Shown here: positions 33,261-44,351 of the stretch, piece by piece
How positions within the stretch are numbered: the first letter of the stretch is position 1
Layout: every line of letters begins with the position of its first letter
DNA from: Lasiosphaeris hirsuta
Lineage: Eukaryota; Ascomycota; Sordariomycetes; Sordariales; Lasiosphaeriaceae
Assembly: GCA_030549175.1 (NCBI GenBank)
Contig: JAUKUA010000010.1
Coordinates: forward strand, 496,001-560,000
Direction of reading: 5' to 3'
Length of the DNA: 64,000 nucleotides
Position numbers and translations under genes: made by a program
The notes under the pieces: model-generated
What the model was told of the DNA's origin: nothing
Database searches by the model: none
What the model saw: the letters and a program-made list of their open reading frames with translations, nothing else

Positions 33261-34327
33261 GGTTTACGTAATTTACTTTTCCCTACCTATATATTAATAT
33301 TAACCACCCCGACTTAGGCTCGGCTTAGACTTACTCACCTTTACTCACCATAACTACCATTTTCGGTAGGCTACGCCGCAGCCTGCTAAATTGCTTTAAC
33401 TGTAGCCCAGTAGGCCCAAAATGGGTCCCCGTTTTTGAAAATAAACAGTTTCGCCTTTACCTCTTATATTTTTCCTGTTACTACCCCTACTTGCCTGAAA
33501 GAAGGGTGGGTTTTGGCTAAAGGCTGGAGCTCCACGGAGACTCGTCCAAACGAGCTGGACGGAGCTCGGCTGAGCCAGGGCCCCAAAGGTGGTACCTTAC
33601 CGCCTTCGTAATTGAGAATCTTTCCCAACCCTAGATATACAGGCAATGGTTACCCTCGGCCCAGCCTTGCTGAAAGTAGCAGTTAAGGTGATCAATAGTA
33701 TGCCAGGCCTGATCAAGGTCTGAGGAGGGGTGAGTAAATGTCAGCTGGCTCTTGCGAGGGTTAGATGCCCAGATTCGTCTCATCATTGCATTAATCTATC
33801 GATAAAGGTGCGGCCCATCCCCAAGATCATATTGGTCCCTATTATTTCTCTCCTTACCTGGCACCACCCCATAATGGGCAGAGAGCAATCCACCATACGA
33901 ATTTAGTACGGCTGGCGCTAAGTCGATGCGGGATTGCTCATTGTTTGTGTTGTCAAACTTGACAGGTCGGTGCTTCTGAGGGGCCCCTATTGTTTCACTT
34001 GCGGTGGTCTCGAACACGGAAGAACATGCATGAAAAATTGGACGCCTCATGCGGGAATATTCTCCTCGCGACATCCGCTTGGTCATCCAGTGTGATTCAA
34101 CGCGTGAGTAAAAAACGCCACCCATGCAACCCACGGGAGCCCAGCCTTGCGTCCACATTCAGAAAGGCAAAAGCCAACCTCGGTCTTAAAGGCGATGGTG
34201 GCGAGATCAACGGCAGGCCCCCGCTTTGGCTCTCTACCCCCTCCCTCTCCCCTTCAACATTTATTAACTTGGGGTCAACTTCTGCTTCATCCCCAACGGA
34301 GGAGGAGGTATCGTCCATTGGTTCGAG
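33261..34327. other. Gene-free stretch
   Basis: AT-rich to ~33480, then mixed composition. No gene or clear repeat was recognised. The promoter of the 34328 gene should lie at its right end. Confidence 0.5.
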
Positions 34328-36385
34328 ATGGCGGAACCGCTCATCATCGGGAAGATAACGGTCTCTGCGTTATCCATTGTCACCACGACCATCGGCGGGT
34401 GCATCACCGCCTACAAGGGCTACAAGCTAACCCAGTCATTCGGCGAAGACTGGGTCGCTGTGGAGCGCCGCCTAGCCATCCAACACGGGAAGCTAACTGC
34501 TCTTTATAACATGCGGATCAGCTGGTTCAAGAATGAACTCGCCAACGAACAGGGCCCGCATACCATTGCCATTAGGCTGCAGCTCGTTGAGATCGCGACA
34601 CACTTCAACAAGTGTATTGAGCTGATAAAAAAGTACCACGATGTCGGTAAGACCATCGCCTCCCTCTAGTCTTACACTTGGGATCTAATGCAACAATCTT
34701 ACGGCAGAGGAGGAGTTGAAGAAGATGCCTGAAAAGCCCGAGGTTCAGGTCCCAACAACGAAGCCAAGCCTCTGGAAGAGGATAACAAAAAGGAGAGACA
34801 ATAAGAAGAACAACAAGGCGAGGCCGAAGGATGAGGCTCCGACGGAGGGTGCCGAGACTACCTCTATGTCAAGCGTCAGCACTACGGTAGATTTGGTGGA
34901 AGTTATAGAGATGAAGAACCCTGTACAGCTCCTCCTCTCTACCACAGGTGTTAAGATAGGTTCCCTACCCGAGCAGGAGTTGGTGGTGATAGAGCTCGAC
35001 AAGGCGACACGACAGGCCGGCGATAGACAACGCACGCTGGGCCTGTACAACCGTGTTCGATGGTGGGATCATGATCGCGAAACTCTGCTGTGTGAGATCC
35101 CCATGATTCAGGACGGCATCAGCGAGCTGGACCGGTTACTGGAATTGCGCGGTATCCGCGACTCGCAAATTGCGTTCGGTAGCTCCGGAGGGGGAGCGAG
35201 AGCACCGCGGCGGAGCTTGACACGAGCATGGCAAGGGTGAGGCAGGTCCAGAGGGCGCTCAAGCGGCTACACAATGCTTTAGCGCACTCGGTCCCGACGA
35301 TCTCGGCGACCGAGGATAACAAGGTGCTGAAAGGACGCTACTGTTTCGCCATCCAGGTCAGCGAGGAGCCGGAGTCGCTAGCTGAGGAGCTCACCGAGCA
35401 GCTTTCCCAGGCTGACACTAGTCTGCTCGCGGCCAATCATTCATCAGATTGGGCATGGGGATTGCACGCGCATCCCTCCTGGACGCCTGAGAGTGCCGGA
35501 GGCTCGATCCTGCTCTATGCCCTAACGAGCTTACTCTCGCGGTCAGGAGAGTTCGAAAGCGCCTCCGAGACGGCTCTTGATTTGGGACGAGAACATCAGA
35601 GCCACACTACCGAACATACTTCCGACTACAAGATATGTCGCACAATTGGCATTCCGGAGGATCAACACCACCTCATTATCCACAGCGGCGGGAAATGGCA
35701 TCAGGTGGAGTCTTTGAGGGATGTGTTCCAGGCTCGGGGGAGGCGGGGCGGCGGTGGTGGAGGCAGTGGTAGCACCGAGACTAGTGGTAGTGACGGACCC
35801 AGCGGCAAGGAACCAGAGCTGCCAGCCATGCAACCTGGACCCAGCTTGACCGTGGCTGAGCGCCTGTAGGTTGCGCGCCTGATGGTGGTAGCATTCTTGC
35901 ACAGCTTCCTTGTGTATCGCGCGACGGAACAGAGCCCACGCCCTGAACACGTCATTTTCTACGGACGCGCTCCTGACGAAGAGGCGCGCTCACGGATATT
36001 CAGCCCATACGTCTCCATTGGCCTCGGCCGCAGCAGCAAGAACAGAGTGAAGTTGCCGCTAGGGACCGTGTCGGGACTCTCAAAAGTTGTCGCCAATCCC
36101 GTTGCGGAGCTCGGCCTGGTGCTGTTCCAGGTGGGATCGGCGACGGCGCTCAACTACAGCGGCGGTGAGACAGTCGAGAGGGAGGAGCTTTGGCAGGCTA
36201 TCAAAGAGGCACGGCTCCGGATGCACGAGGTTGCCGCGGAATGCGGCCCAGACTTTGCCGAGGCCGTCGCACTCTGCCTTGACAAGAACAAGAGCATATA
36301 CGAGCCGCCCGGAGAGGGTGATTTCATGTTTATCGAGCGCCTGAGAGCATCACTGTGGGAGAGGGATACGGCGACGATACCTTAG
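34328..36385 (+). pseudogene. HeLo-like / DUF7580-type gene, broken
   Basis: Exon 34328-34646 begins MAEPLIIGKITVSALSIVTT with a helical N-terminus resembling fungal prion-inhibition/HeLo-like proteins. A GT-AG intron (34647-34707) leads in frame to EEELKKMPEKPEVQ, a Lys-rich linker and RTLGLYNRVRWWDHDRETLL. Near 35195, in a G-rich run, the frame must shift to continue as ELDTSMARVRQVQRALKRLH. At 35867-35869 an in-frame TAG interrupts LTVAERL / VARLMVVAFLHSFLVYRATE, the block that marks the start of the DUF7580-type C-terminal part, which then runs to a stop at 36385 (ending ASLWERDTATIP). TAG for CAG is a C-to-T change at CpA. With two lesions it is treated as a pseudogene; total coding length would be ~660 codons. 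Confidence 0.65.
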
Positions 36386-38082
36386 GTAGAACCAAAACAC
36401 GAGGCGGCATTAAACCATAGACCCAATCATACTGCACCCCCTTCAACACATCTGTAAATGTTACAACTATATACACCCCATATCTAACGCTTTTTGATAC
36501 TGTAGCCACATGCTCATAGATAACTTTGTAGCTTTTGGCCGTAGGGGCGGGACCTCTTATTCCCCAGAACCAACAGATTTTGTAAATACTACAGTTTCTC
36601 CCGGATTTCCAAGTCTCACACAAGCCCAGAGATCAATACTCGCCTTCAACAGTGCAGCATTGTTACCCACGCGGTGGTTCAAGTCATTACCTTGTGCCGC
36701 CCCGATCTGTGCCAGACTGACACACTCGCTGAGGCATTCTTGAGCGCTGCCATTACGAATGAAGATGCTGGACTACTTAAGACAGTGCTCCAGCACACTC
36801 CACCCTTATACTCGGCATCTAAAGTCAGTCGCTATTTGAGATCCTGTTGATTCTGTTATCGCATGCCGTCAGGTTAGAAAATAACGAAGAAAGCTTCCAA
36901 TTTGTCCGACGAAGGCATTTTTAGCAATGTTTATGATCCTAGAATCTTGAGAACTACCTATGGCTTGCGTTTAACCGGTGATAGTTAGCAGGACGGCACC
37001 AAACCGTCTTTCACACTAGCTGATGGGACCCTTTCTGTTGACCAGAGCCTTTGTACCTAGGTGCTTAGGCGGTGCCTTCCCAAAACTACCGAGTCAACTG
37101 GATGGGCAGGGCCCGCAAAGATTGAACAATAGCCGCGATCCTCTGTAAGCTCTGCGACTACTACAGAGCCTTCTGCTGCGCGAGCAACGAAGTCCTTAAT
37201 GCGCTTTTTACGCGTCTCAGCCCTATCCTCAATACCGCGATAAAGTGTAGTAAGTAAGATACTCCCTCACTCCCCACACTTTGGGAGAGAGTAACTGGGC
37301 AGAGAGAGCTTAGATTATTATTTCCTAGGATCTTAAATAGCTTAAGTGTAAGGATTCTTATTTCTTACGTAAGTAATTATATTCTACTATATCCCAAAGT
37401 ACTGCTACCATTGGTGATTGTAATCTATTTAACAATGTATAATTTAGGCAAATGCTAGGGGCGCAGTACTCATTTGCTAGGATTTTCAGGGTATGTGTGG
37501 AAAATGGGGTGAGGCACTCGCTTATATGGGGCATTCGCATATAAAATACGTTATCTAAGACACTTATCTTCTGTCACATACCTGCGGTGGGTGTGGCACG
37601 GTGCTCTGGCGCGGCCACACGTGTCTAGGAGCTCCGGCTCTTACAGAGGGGCTCACGCTCCCTGCAGAAGCCTACTTAGCTCCTTGGCAGAGCTCTCTCT
37701 CTTATGTATGTATTCGGCGCTCACGCGCCTGCTTTCTTATCTAGGACACAATCAATTAAATACACGATTTTTCTTTCCATTGCTCCGCTCCAAAAGTGTT
37801 GTAATTCAATAAGCGCAGGTCAAGATACTCAGCATTCATGGGCGAGTTACATGACACAGCACACACCTGACATGATCAAGTTTCGCTTGCTGACGATGTC
37901 ACGTGGTTTTTACGCGCTCGGTAGTTTCCACACTCTCCGATTGGCTCACAAAGGCCCAGTGACCACGTTACCCTGAAACTATTTTCCCTCGGTGGGACGA
38001 TGATGATCTCCCACTTCATTTCACCTTCCATCTTCTCGCCTAATGTCTTTGCTCAGCAACCCCCCTTTCAGCTTCCCAGATT
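36386..38082. other. 1.7 kb gene-free stretch
   Basis: AT-rich parts at 36840-37000 and 37300-37560; no domain recognised. A possible solo LTR at ~37576-37810 was considered but not supported. Confidence 0.5.
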
Positions 38083-38320
38083 GTGTCAAACATGGTTATG
38101 CCCCATAGGGGAGAGGATAACCATGTTGCCCTTCGGCCGTACTGCGGTATCTGTGGCAGCAAATTGCTTATCTGCGAGCGCTTCATAGCTTGTGAGTGTT
38201 ATCCCTTTTGGGCCCTGATCCACAACTTGCACGGCTTGCAGGTCAGTCACCAGAAAGTGGCTCGCTTTTGCTAAGCCAGAATTTATCGATGTAAACTATG
38301 CCTGTCGTTTTACCCTAAAG
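38083..38320 (+). pseudogene. Cys-containing gene fragment, repeat copy 2
   Basis: A short plus-strand frame reads LRPYCGICGSKLLICERFIA then CECYPFWALIHNLHGLQV and a stop at 38274. The CxxC pair suggests a zinc-binding start of a larger protein. The part from 38205 onward is repeated in inverse orientation at 26590-26710. No further coding follows. Confidence 0.45.
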
Positions 38321-38987
38321 TTGCCCTCGCCAAACCCCCAGTCACCCACACCACCCTTCATCACCTTGCTCAGGCGCTACTCAGGATATGATCAAGGAAG
38401 CCGCTAAAAGCGGTTTAGAAGAGTTAGCATCAAATGGCAACTTTTCGTGAGGGAACAGTTTTTAGGCCACCTTTGTCCCAAAACTGGGACTACTCCCCCC
38501 CCTCATTTCTCTCTCTCCCCTTCCTCCCGGGATCCCATAAAACCCAGTATACGTCCCCCATAAATTCCCCATTTTGTCTTCTCATTTATAAGAGTAGGTA
38601 AATCCCACAATTTTAGGCTCTTTATGTTAAGACACGGGGTGGCAGAATCCACAGCGCTATCGACCAAGCCATGTCTGATACGCATCACTTCCTTCGGATA
38701 CCATCTACACAACCGCTTTGCCGACATAGTTCCGACGCCACCCATCTCCACCCATTCCCCTTGCCTGGCTTTGAACATATACAACTATATGCGATTGGTT
38801 ATAACGTTAAAGCTAGATACGGAATCCTCGACAAAAATACGTAACGTTATAACTTTAACGAGACCGGGTTTCTAGTTGTAACAGGTGCACCCTAGTAATG
38901 GCCCTGGCGCGACGTTTGCTATACCCCGAGGCTTGGCACTGTTGAAGCTTGTGCTAGCAGGCCTACGTATAATACCTACACAGGGTG
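38321..38987. other. Spacer before inverted-repeat segment
   Basis: A minus-strand 93-codon frame (38503-38784) has no recognisable domain. Nothing else was seen. Confidence 0.4.
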
Positions 38988-39304
38988 TCAGAAAGAAAGG
39001 AGTTCAGGGGCCCGGGCATCTAGTCAGTTCCGCTGACTAGACTCCTGGCACTGCCAGAGCGCTAGTGAGCCTTAGCCATTGTGATAGACAGCACTGTGAG
39101 TTTGTAACAATTACTACAGAATGCGCAATTACAGTTGCGCGGCTTGCCACCATTCATAACTGTAATAGAGACTCTGGCTTTTGCTCGAGAACAAGAAACA
39201 CAAGCAATACAGTCATACAGTTGCTACCCCATCAATTCCACCGAATCCAGTGCGCCGTATTTCTGACAAAGCAGATAGTAACAAGAGATAGAGCTATCAG
39301 CCCC

Positions 39305-39487
39305 TCAGTCCCACTTGTCAGCCTCCTCTTCTTCGGCTTTGATGTTCTCCCAATCGTCGAGGTATCCCAGCATGCCAGGCCGGAGGTTGGTAAATGCTAC
39401 GGGCTCGTAAAGGGCGTATCCAAATCGATGTAGGACCATGGATGCCCGATAACGCTCGGCAAGGCACGGCGCCATATTCGGGGGCAA
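39305..39487 (-). pseudogene. Fragment of a fungal orphan family
   Basis: The minus-strand frame reads LAERYRASMVLHRFGYALYE then PVAFTNLRPGMLGYLDDWE and an acidic end. The FGYALY...LRPG..GYLD pattern recurs at the N-terminus of a fungal family I cannot name. Only ~55 codons remain. Confidence 0.4.
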
Positions 39488-39539
39488 CCCGCCAGAGCAC
39501 TAACAGTCGTAATCGAGCCGTAGGGTAGACGTAATATGA

Positions 39540-40311
39540 TACTGTTCCAACCGGATTAGCGTTACAGCCGATGCCAAAGATGAACGAAAAGCTGATATAG
39601 TTTCGGGGTTTAAGGTTTCAGTTAGGAATCGTCCTGACCCCGCCCGTCCGGCACCACAGCCCAGCTAGATCTGTAGTGGCAGGCAGCAGCTGTAGCTAGC
39701 TGAACAAGACGTCTTCTCGTTTTTGATTGGATGGCCTATCACGCTTGTCTCAGTTGTTATGTAATTTGGCTGCGACCCCGCCTACCTAACGAGATTCGGT
39801 GAACGAATCTCCCTTCTATTAGCTAATAGTATCGACGTTTTGCCTTACTCTTGAGTTTTTAGGACCGGTAACATTCTATATTTTGATAAAGAATCCACAG
39901 GCTCTAAAAAAAACCCACGCACAAACAAATTTCCAGACAGTGTTGCATTCGTCGAACGAGCCGCGAAACAGTATCTAGTAATATAGAGGATGAGCCTGCT
40001 ACCTAAAAATATGCATCTTTTGTGAGTCGGTGGGTCTGAGGTCTCCAGACCTATAGGAGGCCCCGGATAAGTGCCGAGAATTAGACTGCCAGATCACGGT
40101 CCTTAGCGTTCTGTTGGTAAGGGCCTACCAGTTAGATTTTTAAGATAGCCGCGCTCCCCGTGATCATTGGCGCTCAGTGGCGTATTGTGTCGACGGGTAG
40201 CGGAATAAGCCGGATTCTAGCCGGTGTGGCCGTCAGAAATCGGCGCTAGAGATCCGAAAGCAGGGGTAAAAAGCCAAGCCCTGATCAAAGGAACCTGAAC
40301 ACGAAGAAGGA
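39540..40311. other. Interior of inverted-repeat segment, no gene seen
   Basis: Mixed composition without a recognisable open frame. Confidence 0.5.
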
Positions 40312-40881
40312 CTAGCAATTAATATCTATTCTAACTACGACCATCGCGTGATTTGGCTGACTGGGAGCGCCATTTGACACATTTTGCCGACGGAAGTTTC
40401 CAGAGCTGGTACCAAACTTCTCCAGAGATTCTAAGTAAGAACTGCTGGAAGAACCAAGGACCTTGATGCCAAAGATTATCAAGTTATTTGAACCAAGTTC
40501 CTTTGTAGCGTCCTCCACAGCAAGCCCTTGTCATAGAACTGGCCGCAGCATTGGAAAATGTCACAGCCGGCTCCCTATCCGAGTGCCCTTAACCAGCTTT
40601 CGTACTCGGTTGTCAAGGCTTTGATGATATGCTGGAAAGACTTGGCACAGAAGCAGTTTAACTAACAGCTGAAGACACTGGCTAAGGAGTTTCTGGCGTA
40701 CAATTTCGATGTGTGAGAGTACGAAATCGAGTCTACGAATCTCCAACAAACCCTTACCGAGGAGCTTTTGTCCTTCTTGAAGCATGGTCATCCTCATACG
40801 CTCTTGATAATCTATTACGGCGGGTATGGCCTTAACAGTAGGAACAAGCAGTGTATTTGGCTTCGGCCAGTTGCTATACAA
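40312..40881 (-). pseudogene. Degenerate ORFs, unknown family
   Basis: Two successive minus-strand frames (40881-40561, LLEIRRLDFVLSHIEIVRQK; and 40518-40312, ELGSNNLIIFGIKVLGSSSS) look like parts of one helical protein split by a stop/frameshift near 40560. Family not recognised. Confidence 0.35.
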
Positions 40882-41039
40882 ACTTCGAATACTTATGAAG
40901 CCAACTGGGCATTCAACATTTCAGTTTCTTCTCTAACATCTTATTAGAGACGATCCGTCATCTGCATCCATTTCTCTCATACCCCAAATCAACTGGAGTG
41001 CCCTTTAGTCGCTATTTCTTAATAACTGCGTTTCTTATG

Positions 41040-41373
41040 TCCTTCTCTTTTTGGATTGCTGTTTCGCTGCTTCATCAGCCCAATCCGTAGATGGGACCAG
41101 TGTGGTAGAGGTAATCGTTGCTTCGGGTTTCGAGAGTGTCGCTCCGCTTCGAGGAAGGGACAGCTTTACCACATTTCTTACAGCCGCGCTCAGAGAGCGC
41201 CGGAACGAGGGGAAACCTGTATATGTCGGTCGACTATATTCCTACATATCCGTAGAGCTTAATCGGACAGAAGCTTTTTCAGAAAGCGAAAGCGGGCTAC
41301 GGAGAGTAACACCTGTTTACATAAGATTCTTGAATTCGTGGGAAAGTATTGTTCTAGGTGTCCTCCGGGATTG
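41040..41373 (+). pseudogene. Caspase-like (C14) domain fragment
   Basis: A plus-strand frame without its own start reads LDCCFAASSAQS, then VASGFESVAPLRGRDSFTTF, LTAALRERR, and ends TPVYIRFLN...GVLRD. The DCCFAA motif followed by a G-E/GRDSFT-L region matches the end of fungal caspase-like (peptidase C14) domains, where the DxC part contains the would-be catalytic Cys. The N-terminal half with the His motif is absent. Probably a remnant of a larger recognition or cell-death protein. Confidence 0.5.
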
Positions 41374-41880
41374 ACTACAGATACCCGAATCTGCCGAGAA
41401 GGAACTATAACTTCTGATCCTACCCCCTAGCCTCAATAACTGTATATAACTAGTATTAAATCTCTCGAACTAAGGCAAAGTACCCCCGAACCAAACCAAC
41501 GTACGCTCGAAATCTATTGTCCCTTTAGAGTCTATCTAACGTGATAGTCAGCATAGCGGTTGGCAGATGGTTATAGCTGATGCCCAAACTCATAGAGTGC
41601 GTCACTCTATGCCAGTTATCATTAGAGCTCTCGAAGCCGAATTCGATATAACCCGTGATGCCTTGCGACAGGCTGTGAGGGAGATTCTCGAAGTAGAATC
41701 CGGGAGTTATAAACGCGTTGGAAGCCGAGTTCCCATTAGTCGGTATGCGAACCTCGGCGTCATAACAGTCACTCGAAATCCCCAATCACGTAGGTGGCCC
41801 TAATCCTTTAGTAAAACCAGAAACTCGAAAACTCGAGCCTATTTATCATAGGTCCTTCCAGGCTGGCTGGTTACAAGGTT

Positions 41881-43213
41881 AATGCAGCTAAGCACCTGGA
41901 AGAGGTTTTTTCCCGCCGTGCGAAACCGACTTCCTTGGGATTCTGCTTGGTTTGTCGCCGCCTTTAACGGGGATCTTGATAGGATGAAAGATCTAGTTAG
42001 ATCTGGCTAAGCAGGACTTGATGACCAAGATCAGAACTATGGCAGTATTGCGCTTGAGGTATGGAGTTTGTTTAGTAAGGTGATATTGACGAAGCATTTA
42101 GGCTAATTAAAAGTACTAGTTATCTCTATCTTTCGGCAACTTCGACATATGTGACTTCTTGATCAAGGCTGGTACGGATCGTTATACGTAATACGAGGAT
42201 AAACAGTAAGTAATGGCTATGTAGAAATTCCCTCGTTAATACTAACCAATGACAGATCTGCCTTCGATGGAGCGTGGGAAGGGATCCTTACTAATCGTAA
42301 CGATCCGCTCTCCCATAGGTACTGGGAGGAGATCTTCCCAAGGGGAGATCGGTTGGATGACTGGGGTCTTACAAATATGCATAAGATTGTGACAGGCCTA
42401 ATATCTGGCGACCTCATTGACGAAATACGTTATTCTTCTACTAGTATCGACTCGTAGGATCAATTCGGGCGTACGGCCCTCTGGTGGGCGGCACGCCGCG
42501 GTGATTGTGTATCGTCACGTACGCTCCTGAGCCATGGAGCCGACTTCAGCATTGTCGATGTCTAAGGTGCAACGGCACTTCACTGCGCCGTCCGGGCCGG
42601 ATCTTCCGAGCTTGTGGACATGCTAATTAAAGTCGGAGCCGATCTTAGCGTTGCGGATTCGTGGGGTAGTCTCCCGCTCCATTTGGCCAAGTTTTGTCAC
42701 GATGACACGGACTTGATTAAGCTCTGCTTGCAACCTGGGATCGACATTGACGTGCGGGAAAAAGGCCTTGGACAGACCGCGTTGGCCTTCGCAGCAAAAA
42801 TGAACTATGTGAGGGGCGTCGAATTCCTCTTGGAGCGCGGCTCGGACTTGGAAGCGACAGATGACTATGGTGACATTGCATTGTTCGTCAGCGTCTTGGG
42901 AAGGGCTCCAAAATCCATCGAAATCCTCCTTAGTAGAGGGGCAGAATATAAGCTGAGAAACAATGCCGGGAAAACCTTATTCCATTATGCGGCGGAATAT
43001 GGAGACCGAACCACATTGGAAACTCTTGTACTGCGTGGCTTAGCGGGGCTCGACCTACAGGCTAAGGATAACGAAGGGATGACTGCTGTGTAAGTTTGGG
43101 AGAAGATTAAAAAGATTAGGCGTCAGGAGGTGATGGACATTCTATATGATCTTATTGGGTTGGTTCGCTTCCCTCAAACGTTTGCCGAGGCCGAAGGTGA
43201 TGCTTTAGACTAG
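41881..43213 (+). pseudogene. Ankyrin-repeat gene with multiple nonsense codons
   Basis: One plus-strand frame carries ankyrin repeats: FGRTALWWAARRGDC, GATALHCAVRAGSSELVDML, GSLPLHLAKFC, LGQTALAFAAKMNYVRGVEF and GKTLFHYAAEYGD, ending after a helical tail (IRRQEVMDILYDLIGLV) at 43213. It is broken by TAA at 42008-42010, TAG at 42455-42457, TAA at 42563-42565 and TAA at 43091-43093, all in the same frame, with more decay between 42090 and 42200. Each of the four could be CAA or CAG changed by one C-to-T at CpA. The longest uninterrupted piece is 42614-43093. Confidence 0.75.
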
Positions 43214-43520
43214 AACCTTGCCAAAGTTGAAAAATTGCAGGCCGAGACGGGGACGCGCAAAAAACATTTCACACTGGATTCGGTTTAAGTGATGGGGAAC
43301 AGTTGTTACGAATGGGGGTTGCAACTGCGTGATCGTACAGCTTGTGTGTTCTGTCTTGTGGTTCTGGCTTGCTTGCGGCCAACCTTCTACTTTAGAGATA
43401 TTTTCGCAGGATTCAGCGTTCATCATAATGGCTGAGGCTCACTGGGCTCTGGCAGTGCCAGGCATCCAGCCAGCTCCGTTGACTAGATTCCCTGGGCCCC
43501 TGAGGCTCTTTCTCTCTAAG

Positions 43521-44351
43521 AGGATGTGGTATGGGAGCACGTAATTGCTCCCAGGATTGTACATACGTGCAAATTACCTCGAGCTAGGGTGATCTCATAC
43601 GCCTGCCACTGCACAGCCTCAGAGGCCCGTTTTCAGTCCCTCCGGCTAAAGTTTCTGTGGGCGAGACAGAGCAATGGGAAACGGTGATCGATTCTGTGGT
43701 GTTGCGGGCCAAGATTTCCCTGGCCTGCAACAGCTATCTAGGTGTAGCCCAAAGGGCACTAGCCAGGTGAGGTGGCGTGTGCGCCCTGCACCCTCGAGGT
43801 GGGGCACCACCTCCAACAGTTTCCTTCCGATTTCCTCGCAGTGTCTGCATTTATGGTATATCCTGGTACATGTTGTGGATAGTATGTATCATCCTTGTCA
43901 CGGCGCCTGTCGTGATCGGCCCAAACGTCGGGCGGCTTCACCACTCTCAACGCCCCACTACCAAGGCAGAGGCCACCCCACCATCTTCAAGTCTTTCGAG
44001 GCCGAGGGCCTCTTCCTCTCTTTCTCTTTTACTCTTTAGCTTACGATCGAGTCTTCACCCAACAACGTGCTTATAACCCGACCTCGACCCTTCTCGGTGC
44101 CAAGACTGAGCTCGATGATGAAAGGATGGCGGGGTGAGAATCTGGCTCAGTCGTACACCAGTCCTCAACTCTAGCCGTCTCATCTCCAGACTTTAATTCC
44201 AGTGTAGGTGGTATTGTCATTATTTCCTAGGAAAATCAGCAAGTGCAAAAGTTCATCACATTCCCGCTCACATTCCCCACGATCCAAAAGGTCCTCGCAT
44301 CTTCAAAGTGCCGACCTCCCGACAACCGAACTCAATAGCCAGTAGCACACG
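43521..44351. other. Intergenic region upstream of Clr5 gene
   Basis: Open frames at 43674-44076 lack any recognisable domain. Presumed promoter of the 44352 gene. Confidence 0.45.

Larger units (their letters stand above)
38988..43520. mobile_element. 4.5 kb segment bounded by ~270-bp inverted repeats
   Basis: The left arm 38988-39265 and right arm 43258-43520 are reverse complements with matches along their length: AGAAAG-AG-TCAGGGGCCC at the outer ends, then TGAGCCT-AGCCATT-TGAT, the AAGCAATACA/CAGTTGC-ACCCC block, and ACCGAATCCAGTG at the inner ends. The interior carries gene remnants (caspase-like, ankyrin), not a recognisable transposase. It could be a composite of independently inserted ends. 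Target duplications were not identified. Confidence 0.5.

Noticed and set aside
37576..37810. Possible solo LTR beginning TGTCACATACC
   Set aside because: No clear CA end, no target duplication and no second copy seen in the window.
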